A stretch of DNA of 64,000 bases, taken from NCBI RefSeq assembly GCF_006438785.1, contig NZ_RCZB01000001.1, positions 445,912 to 509,911 of the forward strand, in the 5' to 3' direction. A model generated the notes under the pieces. The model saw only the letters and a program-made list of their open reading frames with translations. It did no database searches and was not told where the DNA came from. The position numbers were made by a program, and so were the translations under genes. Origin of the DNA: Rhodanobacter glycinis. GTDB taxonomy: Bacteria; Pseudomonadota; Gammaproteobacteria; Xanthomonadales; Rhodanobacteraceae. Numbering within the stretch: the first letter of the stretch is position 1; every line of letters starts with the position of its first letter. Shown here one piece after another: positions 14,335 through 22,872 of this stretch.

Positions 14335-16578
14335 TCACCCGCCTGGGTGATAGACCCGCTCGGTATGCCCCTTGAGCTGCTCGGGCCAGAAGTAGACCGT
14401 GCGCAAGTTGCCGGTGGTGTAGCGCTCGGCCTCGTCGTTGAAGTGCGGCGAATCCGGATGACCGCTTTCGCCGCCGGCGGTGATCGCACGGGCACGCACC
14501 TTCGGGCCGAACTCGACGACCGCCACGAAGCTGTTGCCGCTGGTGCCGTAATAGCGCTTGGTGCCCGGCCAGCGATGCGCGCCGAACGACGCGAGCGAGC
14601 CCCAGCGCGACGACACGAACGGCACCGGGATACTCGGCTTGGCATCGTCGAACGGTTGCACGATGTCGCCGTTGAGGCGCTGGAAGCGGTTGATCTCGCC
14701 CCACGGCACGCCCCAGCTCCCGAAGTCCTTCGTCAGCCGGTCGGATGCCTCGATCAGTGCACCCAGGCGCGCCTTCGCGCCGGCCTTTTCGGCCATCACG
14801 TCATAGACCGACAGGCTCTCCGAAGTGTCGGCCTTGTTGACCTCGTCCCACAAGGTGTCGCCCCAGAACACCGCCAGCGAGGTCGGCATCGAGGCGACGC
14901 CCCAGCGATAGTCCCAGTCGCGCAACATCGCGATCTGGCCTTTCAGCGTGGGTCTCATCGGATCATTGGCGGGCAGCGCGTCGTAGTCGGCGATCAGGAT
15001 CGGAAGCTGGCGCGCGAACGCCGGCAGGTACGAATCGAACGCCTTGGTGATCAGGCCGGCCATGCTGACGTCGTGCGCGCCGGTGAGCAGGCGGGTGGCG
15101 TGGATGCCGCGGGGATTCTCGCCGAAGGTGTCCATGTAGCGCGGGTAGTCCGCACGCTTCGGGCTGTACTGGCCGGCGGCGGAGTAAGGCCAGTTGTTGG
15201 TGTTCATCGCCCAGCCGTTCGGCGGATTGAGCACGTGCGGTGACTTGTCCAGCGGCAGCAGACCCTGCCAGTCGGTGGCCGGATCGCTGCCGTCGACCGG
15301 TTTCGTGTAGTCGAAGCGGTCGTCGCGTTTCGGGATGAACTGAGGGTGCAGATAAGCGATCTCGCCCTTGTCGTCGGCGAACAGCGTGTTGTTCGACGAG
15401 TTGGCCTTGAGCTCGGCCACCTTCATGTAGCTGGCGTAATCGCTGGCCTTGGTGCGCAGCCAGCTCTGCTCGAGCGCTTCCATCGGCTTGTTCATCAATG
15501 CCGTCGCGATCCACTTGCCGTTTTCCTCGCGCACGACCGGGCCGTGGTGGGTGAAGAATGCGGTGAAGCTGCGCGTGGCCATCGAGCCGTCCTTCTCGCG
15601 ATAGGGCACGTTGATCGTGCGCGTGGTGACCGGCCTCAGCTCCTTGCCGTAGCGATAGAACAGCTTGCCGTCCTTGTGCACGATGGTTTCGGCAAACTCG
15701 TCGACCACATCCGCGCCGGTCGAGGTATGCATCCAGCCGATGTGGTGGTTGAAGCCCTGGTAGATGAAGAACTGGCCCCAGGTGACCGCACCGTAGGCAT
15801 CGAGTCCGGCGTCGCTGGTCATCTGCAGTTCGGAGCGGAAGAAGAACGACGTGTGCGGGTTGATCAGCAGCAGGGCGTGGCCGTCGGCGGTCAGCTTCGG
15901 CGCGATCGCGATACCGTTCGATCCGGTCGGTTCGGTCCAGCTCGATGGTGGCTCGACGCGCGCGAGTGCCGGGCGGTCATGCCCGTAGAACGCTTCGAGC
16001 TGATCGAGCGAAACGCGCTCGATGTCGCCGCCGATGCTGCCCTCGGAAAAGCTCAACGCCATCCACGGCTCGAAATGCGCGATGACGCGTGGGTGCACGT
16101 CGGGATGTGTGGCGAGGTAGTAGTTGAGTCCGTCGGCCCAGCTGTTCATCAGCGCCTGCAGCCAGGTCGGGCTCTTCGCGTAAAGCGACTTCAGCTCGAC
16201 CGGATCGATGAACAGCTTCTGTCGCAGATCCTGCCAGATGGCGGATTCGCCCTCGGTCTCGGCGAGCCGGCCGATCGAGTTGAGGTAGTTGGTCTCGACC
16301 CGGTTGAAGTCGTCCTCGGCCTGCGCATAGGCCATGCCGAAGACGGCGTCGGCGTCGGTCTTGCCGTGGACGTGCGCGATGCCCCAGTCGTCGCGGGTGA
16401 TCGTTACCGCCTGTGCTTGTCGCTGCCAGCGCGCTTGATCGGGCGCGCGTGCCTGGGCATTGGCGACACCGCATAGCACGAGCAGCGCGGTTGCCTGCAG
16501 CAGGCGGCACACGCCACAGTTGCGCATCACGTGCGCCGGCCACCAAGTCTGGCTCGTCAGATGTACCTGCATCAGCAT
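14335..16578 (-). CDS. Penicillin acylase-family Ntn hydrolase (acyl-homoserine lactone acylase-like)
   Basis: A 747-residue preproprotein. Residues about 1-45 contain an export signal (LLQATALLVLCGVANAQA). The alpha-chain region follows (WGIAHVHGKTDADAVFGMAYAQAEDDFNR). The autocleavage site and nucleophile are in EPTG/S220-NGIAIAP, with S220 becoming the N-terminus of the beta chain. NPHTSFFFRSE, then WTHTS-like GWMHTSTGADVVDEF, match PvdQ/AHL-acylase-type members. The family hydrolyses amide side chains of beta-lactams, acyl-homoserine lactones or siderophore precursors; which one applies is unresolved. The start at 16578 has AAGGGGAA close upstream, and 16527 (MRNCGV) is an alternative. 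Probably periplasmic. Confidence 0.85.
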   Translation of the reverse strand: MLMQVHLTSQTWWPAHVMRNCGVCRLLQATALLVLCGVANAQARAPDQARWQRQAQAVTITRDDWGIAHVHGKTDADAVFGMAYAQAEDDFNRVETNYLNSIGRLAETEGESAIWQDLRQKLFIDPVELKSLYAKSPTWLQALMNSWADGLNYYLATHPDVHPRVIAHFEPWMALSFSEGSIGGDIERVSLDQLEAFYGHDRPALARVEPPSSWTEPTGSNGIAIAPKLTADGHALLLINPHTSFFFRSELQMTSDAGLDAYGAVTWGQFFIYQGFNHHIGWMHTSTGADVVDEFAETIVHKDGKLFYRYGKELRPVTTRTINVPYREKDGSMATRSFTAFFTHHGPVVREENGKWIATALMNKPMEALEQSWLRTKASDYASYMKVAELKANSSNNTLFADDKGEIAYLHPQFIPKRDDRFDYTKPVDGSDPATDWQGLLPLDKSPHVLNPPNGWAMNTNNWPYSAAGQYSPKRADYPRYMDTFGENPRGIHATRLLTGAHDVSMAGLITKAFDSYLPAFARQLPILIADYDALPANDPMRPTLKGQIAMLRDWDYRWGVASMPTSLAVFWGDTLWDEVNKADTSESLSVYDVMAEKAGAKARLGALIEASDRLTKDFGSWGVPWGEINRFQRLNGDIVQPFDDAKPSIPVPFVSSRWGSLASFGAHRWPGTKRYYGTSGNSFVAVVEFGPKVRARAITAGGESGHPDSPHFNDEAERYTTGNLRTVYFWPEQLKGHTERVYHPGG

Positions 16579-16849
16579 TTCCCCTTCAGCGGTTTATTGC
16601 GGCGCCGGCGCACGTTTTCCAACGCTACCGGAACAAGCTCGTCGTACGTACTGCGTATCGGCCAACACTAGCAGGTGAGCAGTTCGTACCGCAGCCCCGA
16701 GCCCGCCGCAGGCCGAAGATGTCAGGGACGAGAAGCATTTGCACACGTTGCCCGGCGACACATACACAATGGCCGCCGCGGCACCTCTTCATTCGGTGCG
16801 ACGATACGCGGCAGCGGAGGCTCGCGAAGCCCGTTTCAGTTCCATCCCG

Positions 16850-17575
16850 ATGTCCCCGACCCCTGCGGAGATTGCCAACGTGCACCGACGTCATTACGAA
16901 AGACACCGCACGGGCCGCGTGGCCTGGTTGCGCGCGGCCGTGCTGGGCGCGAACGATGGCATCGTCTCCACCGCCAGCCTGGTGATGGGTGTGGCGGCCG
17001 CGCACGCCACCGGGCAGAACATTCTGATCGCCGGCATCGCCGGGCTGGTGGCCGGTTCCATGTCGATGGCCGCAGGCGAGTATGTGTCGGTGCACTCGCA
17101 GGCCGACAGCGAGCGCGCCGAGCTTGAACGCGAACATCACGAGCTGCAGACCGACACCGAAGGCGAGCACAAGGAGCTGGCCGCGATCTACGTGGGCCGC
17201 GGACTCGATCCGAAGCTGGCCAGGCAGGTGGCTGAACAGCTGATGGCGCACGACGCGCTCGACGCCCACGCGCGTGACGAACTGGGTATCACCGAGGCGT
17301 TCAAGGCAAGGCCGCTGCAGGCTGCCGGGGCGTCGGCGCTGAGTTTTGCGGTGGGCTCCGCACTGCCGCTGGTGGTGGTGGCGTTGACCCCGGCCGCGGC
17401 ATTGCTGTGGCTGGTGTTCGCCACCTCGCTGGTGTTTCTTGCCGCGCTGGGTGCGCTGGCAGCCCGAACCGGTGGCGCGAAAGTGGGTGTGGGCGCCATG
17501 CGCATCACGTTCTGGGGCGCGCTGGCGATGGCGATCACCGCCGGTGTCGGCATGCTGTTCGGGGTGAGTGGCTGA
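16850..17575 (+). CDS. VIT1/CCC1-family Fe2+/Mn2+ transporter
   Basis: A 241-residue membrane protein from the ATG at 16850. The family motif WLRAAVLGANDGIVSTASLV is in helix 1, GLVAGSMSMAAGEYVSVHSQ in helix 2, then a charged metal-binding cytoplasmic segment (EREHHELQTDTEGEHKELAAIYV) and three C-terminal helices. Homologues move ferrous iron or manganese across membranes in exchange for protons. The frame is open upstream to 16739, but that stretch is not conserved in my memory of the family; 16769 is another possible start, and none has a good ribosome-binding site. The 271-base gap to the divergent acylase shows no clear site. Confidence 0.85.
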   Translation: MSPTPAEIANVHRRHYERHRTGRVAWLRAAVLGANDGIVSTASLVMGVAAAHATGQNILIAGIAGLVAGSMSMAAGEYVSVHSQADSERAELEREHHELQTDTEGEHKELAAIYVGRGLDPKLARQVAEQLMAHDALDAHARDELGITEAFKARPLQAAGASALSFAVGSALPLVVVALTPAAALLWLVFATSLVFLAALGALAARTGGAKVGVGAMRITFWGALAMAITAGVGMLFGVSG

Positions 17576-17659
17576 TCGGCGGGCCGCCGTTAACGTGTAC
17601 TTGAACAAGCCGGCAGCGGCGATGACACTGACCGTTTTCCGATGCGCGGCGATTACCTC

Positions 17660-18181
17660 ATGACCAGCTACGTGGCGTTGTTGCGAGCCGTCAATGTGGG
17701 CGGCACCGGCAAGCTGCCGATGAGCGAGCTCAAGACACTGTGTGCGGCAGCCGGCTTCGCGGACGTGCGCACGTACATTGCCAGCGGCAATGTGGTGTTC
17801 ACCAGCAAGCTGGCCGAAAAGGCCGTGAAGAAGGCGCTAGAGCAGCAACTGCAGGATTACGCGGGAAAGCCTGTCGGCGTGATGGTACGCACTGCCGCCG
17901 AAATGGCCGCGGTGCTGGCGGCCAACCCTTTCCCTGAAGCGGCAGCCAACCGCACGGTGGCGATCTTCCTGGATGCACCGCCGCCGGCGACGGCCCTGCA
18001 CGATGTCACCGGCACGAAGGGCGAGCGGCTTGCGCTGGGGCGGCGCGAAATCTACGTGCATTACGATGATGGCATGGCCGATTCGCGGTTGAAGATCCCG
18101 GCGGCAAAGTCGGGCACGGCGCGCAACATGAATACCGTCGCCAAGCTGGTTGGCATGGCTGCCGCTAGCGACGCAGCATGA
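17660..18181 (+). CDS. DUF1697 family protein
   Basis: A 173-residue protein starting MTSYVALLRAVNVGGTGKLP. This N-terminal block plus TYIASGNVVFTSK and the C-terminal KSGTARNMNTVAKL are hallmarks of DUF1697. The structure is known for homologues but the biochemical role is not. The ATG at 17660 is preferred over 17642 because homologues begin at the MxxYVALLRGxN motif. The following gene starts 28 bases after its stop and is likely in the same transcript. Confidence 0.85.
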   Translation: MTSYVALLRAVNVGGTGKLPMSELKTLCAAAGFADVRTYIASGNVVFTSKLAEKAVKKALEQQLQDYAGKPVGVMVRTAAEMAAVLAANPFPEAAANRTVAIFLDAPPPATALHDVTGTKGERLALGRREIYVHYDDGMADSRLKIPAAKSGTARNMNTVAKLVGMAAASDAA

Positions 18182-18209
18182 TTCCGGATATCTGCCAGGA
18201 AACAAGCCC

Positions 18210-18875
18210 ATGAAGATCCTGATCTTTGGTGCTACCGGCATGGTCGGTCAGGGCGCCTTGCGCGAATGCCTGCTGGCCGACGACGTGACGCTGGTGCAGA
18301 CGGTCGGCCGCACCGCGACCGGTCAGCAGCATCCGAAGCTCCGGGAGCTGGTGCAGCAAGACCTGTTCGATTACTCCGGCATCGAAGCCGGCCTCGAAAA
18401 CTTTGATGCCTGCTTCTTCTGCATCGGGGTGACTTCGTCCGGCATGGGCGAGGCGCAGTACTCGCGGCTGACTCACGACCTCACGCTGGCGGCGGCGCAG
18501 GTGCTGGCACGGCTGAATCCGCAGATGACCTTCGTCTACGTTTCCGGTGCCGGCGCGGACAGCAGCGAAACCGGCAGGACCATGTGGGCGCGTGTGCGCG
18601 GGAGACTCGAGAATGCGTTGCAGCGATTGCCGTTCAAGGCGGTGTACGTATTCCGCCCCGGCATCATCCAGCCGCTGCATGGCATCCGCTCCAAAACCGG
18701 TTCGTATCGCTGGTTTTACACACTTAGCCGGCCGCTATTGCCGCTGCTGCGTGCCTTGATGCCGGATACCGTGTTGAGTACCGAGATCATGGGCCGCGCG
18801 ATGCTTGCCGCAGCCCGGCACGGTGCGCCGAAGGCGGTGCTGGAGGCGGTGGATATCAGTGCGCTTGGCCGATGA
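18210..18875 (+). CDS. NAD(P)-binding Rossmann-fold epimerase-like protein
   Basis: A 221-residue protein. The N-terminal dinucleotide-binding motif is LIFGATGMVGQGALREC (GxTGxxG). Later segments FDACFFCIGVTSSGM, MTFVYVSGAGADSS and VYVFRPGIIQPLHGIRSKTG match the atypical SDR group of NAD-dependent epimerase/dehydratase-like proteins without the YxxxK active site; they resemble HTATIP2/TIP30-like regulators. The start at 18210 is preceded by CAGGAA. It lies 28 bases behind the DUF1697 gene. Substrate unknown. Confidence 0.8.
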   Translation: MKILIFGATGMVGQGALRECLLADDVTLVQTVGRTATGQQHPKLRELVQQDLFDYSGIEAGLENFDACFFCIGVTSSGMGEAQYSRLTHDLTLAAAQVLARLNPQMTFVYVSGAGADSSETGRTMWARVRGRLENALQRLPFKAVYVFRPGIIQPLHGIRSKTGSYRWFYTLSRPLLPLLRALMPDTVLSTEIMGRAMLAAARHGAPKAVLEAVDISALGR

Positions 18876-18901
18876 TTTATCGGTCAGGCGCTCCGCTTGC
18901 G

Positions 18902-19261
18902 CTACAACTCGACGAGCGTCTTGAATCCGCCGAAGAACATCCGTCTCGCGTCGAACGGCAGCGACTTCGGATCCATCATGGCGGCGAGACGCGGATCGGT
19001 CATCACCAGCTTGTTGATGCGATCGCGATCGCGGCGTGAGGCATAGACGATCCACGAGAACACCACGACCTCGCCGTCCTTGAGCTTCACTGCCTGCGGA
19101 AACGAGGTGAGCTTGCCCGGCTTGACGTCGTCGGCGACGCACTCGATGTATTCGAGTGCGCCATGCTCGCGCCAGATCTTGCCTGCCTTGCGGGCCATCG
19201 TGCGATAGGCCGCCAGGTTCTGCTGCGGAACGGGTACCACGAAACCATCGACGTAGCTCAT
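18902..19261 (-). CDS. DUF1428 family protein
   Basis: A 119-residue protein beginning MSYVDGFVVPVPQQNLAAYR. The conserved segments YIECVADDVKPGKLTSFP, VVVFSWIVYASRRDRDR and FDARRMFFGGFKTLVEL identify DUF1428, a dimeric alpha+beta barrel family of unknown function. The start at 19261 is supported by AAGGGAG upstream; an earlier in-frame codon at 19288 adds nine unconserved residues. Monocistronic between the epimerase-like gene (convergent) and the NO reductase gene upstream on the same strand. Confidence 0.85.
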   Translation of the reverse strand: MSYVDGFVVPVPQQNLAAYRTMARKAGKIWREHGALEYIECVADDVKPGKLTSFPQAVKLKDGEVVVFSWIVYASRRDRDRINKLVMTDPRLAAMMDPKSLPFDARRMFFGGFKTLVEL

Positions 19262-19342
19262 GCATTTTCTCCCTTGGACGAGGTGCATGTGGATCCGGTG
19301 AATCGGAATGAGCTAGGCAAACGGCGCATCAGGTGCCTCCTG

Positions 19343-21643
19343 TCAGCTTGCCGATGGTGATCGTTCACGCACGCCAAGCCAGCCCTTGAACGCGGCGATC
19401 GTCAACGGGATCGCACCGAAGATGATGAACACCAGGTCGCCGGGCAGGCGCATCCATTCGAGCACGTGTGAGCGGCTGCTTCCGATGTAATCGAGGGCGC
19501 GGGCATGCCAGTAGCCATGCTGCACCACGTCCCACACCTGCAGCACGCCGCTCGGGAACAGGCTCAGCACCACCATCAGCGCAAGCCCGATGTTGGTGCC
19601 CCAGAAGCCCAACTTGATGTATTTCACCATGCCCGCCCAGCGTGCGTCGGTGCTGGTCTGGCGCAGCACGAATACCATCAGCGCCAGCGCCAGCATGCCG
19701 AATACCCCCATCATCGCGGCGTGCCCGTGGTTCGGCGTGAGCTGGGTACCGACCTCGTAGTAGCTGACGATCGGCAGGTTGATCAGGAACCCGAAGATGC
19801 CGGCGCCGACAAAGTTCCAGAAGCCTACCGATATCAGGAAGTAGAACGTCCACTTGTGCGGGATCGCGATGGCCTTGCCGCAGACATCGCAGTCGCCGCG
19901 GGTGGTGCGCACGAAATCCCACGCGTCCAGCGTCAGCAAGGTCAGCGGCACTACCTCCAGCACCGAAACCATGGCCGACATCGCCATGTTGACGTTGGTC
20001 TGCCCGGTGAAATACCAGTGGTGGCCGGTGCCGATCAGGCCGCCGAGGAAGTACAGGATGCCGTCGAGATAGATCACCCGCAGTGCCACGTTGCGACGGG
20101 TCAGGCCCAGTTGGTAGAACGTGAGCGCCACTACCGTGGTGGCGAAGAATTCGAAGAAGCCCTCGACCCACAGGTGGATGATCCAGAAGCGCCAGGTGTC
20201 GACCACGGTGTAATTCGTCTTCGCGCCGTAGAACAGCGCCGGAATGTAGAACACCGGGATTGCCACGGCGGCGAACAGGAACATCTTCACCAGCGGCTTC
20301 GACGCCTGGTTGGCCAGCTTGCCGGGCCGCACCAGCTGCGACAGCAGCACGAACCACACCACCAGGCCGACCACCAACAGGTACTGCCACGCGCGGCCGA
20401 GTTCCAGATATTCCCAGCCCTGGTTGCCCAGCCAGAACCACCACTTGCCAAGCATCTGGTTGATGCCCAGCCACTCACCGAGCAGGCTGCCGCCGATCAC
20501 CATCACGAAGGCGCCAAACAGCAGATGCACCCAGCCGGCAAACCAGCGCGGCTCGTCGGTGCGCAGTGAACGCCCGAGGAACAGCGCGGCGGCCACATAG
20601 GCAGTGGCGATCCAGAAGATCGCCGTCTGCAGATGCCAGGTGCGCATCAGGTTGCTGGGAAAGATGGTCTCCAGCTGGAATCCATAGAAGCTGCCCGGGT
20701 CGGCGCGGTAGTGCGCCACCGCACCGCCGACCAGGGTCTGTGCCAGAAACAGCAGCGCCACCACCACGAAGAACTTCACCAGCGCACGCTGGCCGGGGCT
20801 GGACTGACCCGGCAGCAGATGCGGGTGAATGTGCTGGCCGCGGCTGATCCAGCCGAGGTAATCGAACTTGCCGAACATCAGCAGCACGGTGGCGATGCCG
20901 GCCAGCAGTACGATCAGGCTCAGCGCGCTCCACAGCAGTGCGCCGGGAATCGGCAGGTTGCCCACGCTGGGGTCGTACGGAAAGTTGTTGGTGTACGAAT
21001 AGTTTTCGCCGGGACGATTGGCGACCGAGGCCCATGCAGCCCAGGTGACGAAGGCGGTGAACTGGCGCAGCTCGGCAGGATCGGTGATCAGCCCGGCCTT
21101 CAGCCCGCCGTTGCGCTCGGGATGCAGGAAATAGTCGGTCCAGTAGCCGAGCTGCTGCCCATAGGCCTCGGTTTCCGGTGCAGTCAGCTGCAGGGTGCCG
21201 CTGGTGGCATCGTAGCGATTGGTCTTCAGTTCGACCGCGGTTTCCGCGTGCACCGCCGCCTGCTGTCCCGGCGTCAACGCGGCCAGTGGCTGCCGGTAAT
21301 GCTGCCGGGCAATCGCCGCGGCGGTGTCCTCGCCGATGCGGTGCAACGCCTCGGCTGAGTAGTCGGGACCCAGATAGGCACCATGGCCCCAGATACTGCC
21401 GTTGTTCATCAGTCCGTACCTGAGGAACACGGCCTGTCCGTCACTGATGTCGTCACCGCTGAACAGGCGGGTGCCCTGCGCGTCGAGCACCTGTGCCGGG
21501 ATCGGTGGCGCGTTGCGGTACGCAAGCGCGGTGATGGTGAGCAGGCCGGCAAAACCCAGCACCATCACGATCAGCATCGTGCGCAACCACCACGGCGACA
21601 ACGCTGGATCCTCCGGAGTCAGCGGTTGTGCGGCAATGCTCAT
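19343..21643 (-). CDS. norZ: Quinol-dependent nitric oxide reductase (qNor)
   Basis: A 766-residue single-subunit NO reductase of the heme-copper oxidase superfamily. An N-terminal helix (about 20-40) is followed by a large periplasmic domain fused as in qNor, containing SIWGHGAYLGPDYSAEALHR and YSYTNNFPYDP. The NorB core has about 12 more helices: IIHLWVEGFFEFFATTVVAL (His/Glu of the FeB site), GTGHHWYFTG (His pair near residue 540) and NHGHAAMMGVFGMLAL (heme histidine). There is no NorC subunit in the window. It reduces two NO to N2O with quinol electrons, in denitrification or NO detoxification. The ATG has AAGGGAAA upstream. A diiron oxygenase-like operon diverges from it 386 bases away. 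No FNR/DNR-like site was found by eye. Confidence 0.92.
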   Translation of the reverse strand: MSIAAQPLTPEDPALSPWWLRTMLIVMVLGFAGLLTITALAYRNAPPIPAQVLDAQGTRLFSGDDISDGQAVFLRYGLMNNGSIWGHGAYLGPDYSAEALHRIGEDTAAAIARQHYRQPLAALTPGQQAAVHAETAVELKTNRYDATSGTLQLTAPETEAYGQQLGYWTDYFLHPERNGGLKAGLITDPAELRQFTAFVTWAAWASVANRPGENYSYTNNFPYDPSVGNLPIPGALLWSALSLIVLLAGIATVLLMFGKFDYLGWISRGQHIHPHLLPGQSSPGQRALVKFFVVVALLFLAQTLVGGAVAHYRADPGSFYGFQLETIFPSNLMRTWHLQTAIFWIATAYVAAALFLGRSLRTDEPRWFAGWVHLLFGAFVMVIGGSLLGEWLGINQMLGKWWFWLGNQGWEYLELGRAWQYLLVVGLVVWFVLLSQLVRPGKLANQASKPLVKMFLFAAVAIPVFYIPALFYGAKTNYTVVDTWRFWIIHLWVEGFFEFFATTVVALTFYQLGLTRRNVALRVIYLDGILYFLGGLIGTGHHWYFTGQTNVNMAMSAMVSVLEVVPLTLLTLDAWDFVRTTRGDCDVCGKAIAIPHKWTFYFLISVGFWNFVGAGIFGFLINLPIVSYYEVGTQLTPNHGHAAMMGVFGMLALALMVFVLRQTSTDARWAGMVKYIKLGFWGTNIGLALMVVLSLFPSGVLQVWDVVQHGYWHARALDYIGSSRSHVLEWMRLPGDLVFIIFGAIPLTIAAFKGWLGVRERSPSAS

Positions 21644-22029
21644 GAGTGTTTCCCTTCATTGGCGGATGTGGGGCAGGTTCACCACATGCCGTGGACTATG
21701 GGCACGGGCCGCGTGACGCGCATGTGCTTTCGACGGCAACGAAGCCGCGGCCATTTCCACGCAGGAATGTTCGGTTGCCGTTCGTCCTGTTGCTGCGGCA
21801 GGGTTACCCTGCGCCGGGAACGAACAGAGGTTTGGCCATCCATGGCTGGCGCAATGAACGCTGCCGGCGTTGTCCACGCAGCGCGCCGGGGCGCCGCGGG
21901 CGGCGTGTCAGCAGCCAGCATTCAGGGTTTTCGGTGTCGCTACGCGATGCCGGAATACGGCCGGCACAGGCTTCTCCTGTGCCGGCAAATCGAAGCATCA
22001 ACCAACTGTGCAATTCCGAGGAGAAATCC
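21644..22029. other. 386-base divergent spacer upstream of NO reductase and the diiron-protein operon
   Basis: No convincing reading frame is present. It holds one perfect hairpin (21960-21986, listed separately) and a good ribosome-binding site for each flanking gene (AAGGGAAA on the minus strand, GAGGAG on the plus strand). I searched by eye for TTGAT-N4-ATCAA (FNR/DNR) and for NsrR-type dyads and saw none. The promoters of both units should lie here. Confidence 0.6.
21960..21986 (+). repeat. Perfect 11-bp hairpin in the leader of the diiron-protein gene
   Basis: GCCGGCACAGG (21960-21970), loop CTTCT, CCTGTGCCGGC (21976-21986) form an uninterrupted 11-bp stem. It ends 43 bases before the ATG at 22030, followed by AAATCG. 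Without a T-tract it is not a standard terminator. It could be an operator, a leader structure or a dispersed repeat. Confidence 0.55.
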
Positions 22030-22806
22030 ATGAATACCCGTTTCGAACGCACCGGTCCCCTGACCGAACTGACCAGCTATCCCCAATGGGCCCAGGACAT
22101 GGTCGCCGATTGCGAAAGCACCAAGCAGAGCGTGATTGCCCACCCACTATGGAAAAAGATGAGTGACGGAACACTCGGCAGGTCCGGCACCGCCAATTTC
22201 ATGGTGGGGATCTGGCCGGTGATCGAACGCTTTCCCGCTTACATGGCCAAGAGCCTGTTGAAAACGCGCTTCGGCCGCAGTCCCGGCGACAATCTTGCGC
22301 GTCGCTGGTTGGTCCGCAACATACGTGTGGAGCAGAATCATGCCGAGTACTGGCTCAACTGGGCAGAAGGGGCAGGCATTCCCCGTGAAGAATTGCTGGA
22401 GGGGGTTCCGCCGCGTGGCACCGAGGTCCTCGCCAACTGGTGCGAGGATGTCAGTGGCCGTGACACCCTTGCCGCAAGCATCGCCGCCACCAACTACGCG
22501 GTCGAAGGGGCAACTGGCGAATGGTCGCAACTGATATTCGAGAGCAAGCGCTACGCTGAAAGCTTTCCCTCCAAAATCAGGGCAGGAACATTGCGCTGGC
22601 TGCAGCTTCATGCTGCGTACGACGACACGCATCCGTGGGAGGCATTGGAGATAGTCTGTACAATAATGGGAACGGAGCCTGCGGCCGATGAAGTAGCTCA
22701 TATTGGTGAGTGCATCAAGCGCAGCTATACCAGCATGCGGATTCTTGCTGATCGCTGTGTTGAGCCGCACCGTTTGTTGGAGGTGCTGAGCAGCGCAGCC
22801 GCCTGA
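22030..22806 (+). CDS. Heme-oxygenase-like diiron (TenA/PqqC-type) protein
   Basis: A 258-residue all-helical protein of the TenA/PqqC/heme-oxygenase-like superfamily. Candidate metal ligands follow the diiron oxygenase pattern: E66 (PVIERF), E101-x-x-H104 (RVEQNHAEYW), E159 (NYAVEGATGEW) and H194-xxx-D198-xx-H201 (LHAAYDDTHPWE). This suggests a non-heme diiron oxidase/oxygenase rather than thiaminase or heme oxygenase (inference). The start has GAGGAG. The PAS-GGDEF-EAL gene begins 66 bases downstream and an NO reductase gene diverges upstream, suggesting a role connected to NO or O2 chemistry and cyclic-di-GMP signalling. The substrate is unknown. Confidence 0.75.
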   Translation: MNTRFERTGPLTELTSYPQWAQDMVADCESTKQSVIAHPLWKKMSDGTLGRSGTANFMVGIWPVIERFPAYMAKSLLKTRFGRSPGDNLARRWLVRNIRVEQNHAEYWLNWAEGAGIPREELLEGVPPRGTEVLANWCEDVSGRDTLAASIAATNYAVEGATGEWSQLIFESKRYAESFPSKIRAGTLRWLQLHAAYDDTHPWEALEIVCTIMGTEPAADEVAHIGECIKRSYTSMRILADRCVEPHRLLEVLSSAAA

Positions 22807-22872
22807 AGGAACCGGTTGCGCATTAATGCAATGCCCAGACGTTGATTCGCCCATAGCGAAACAAGGGAAGCA

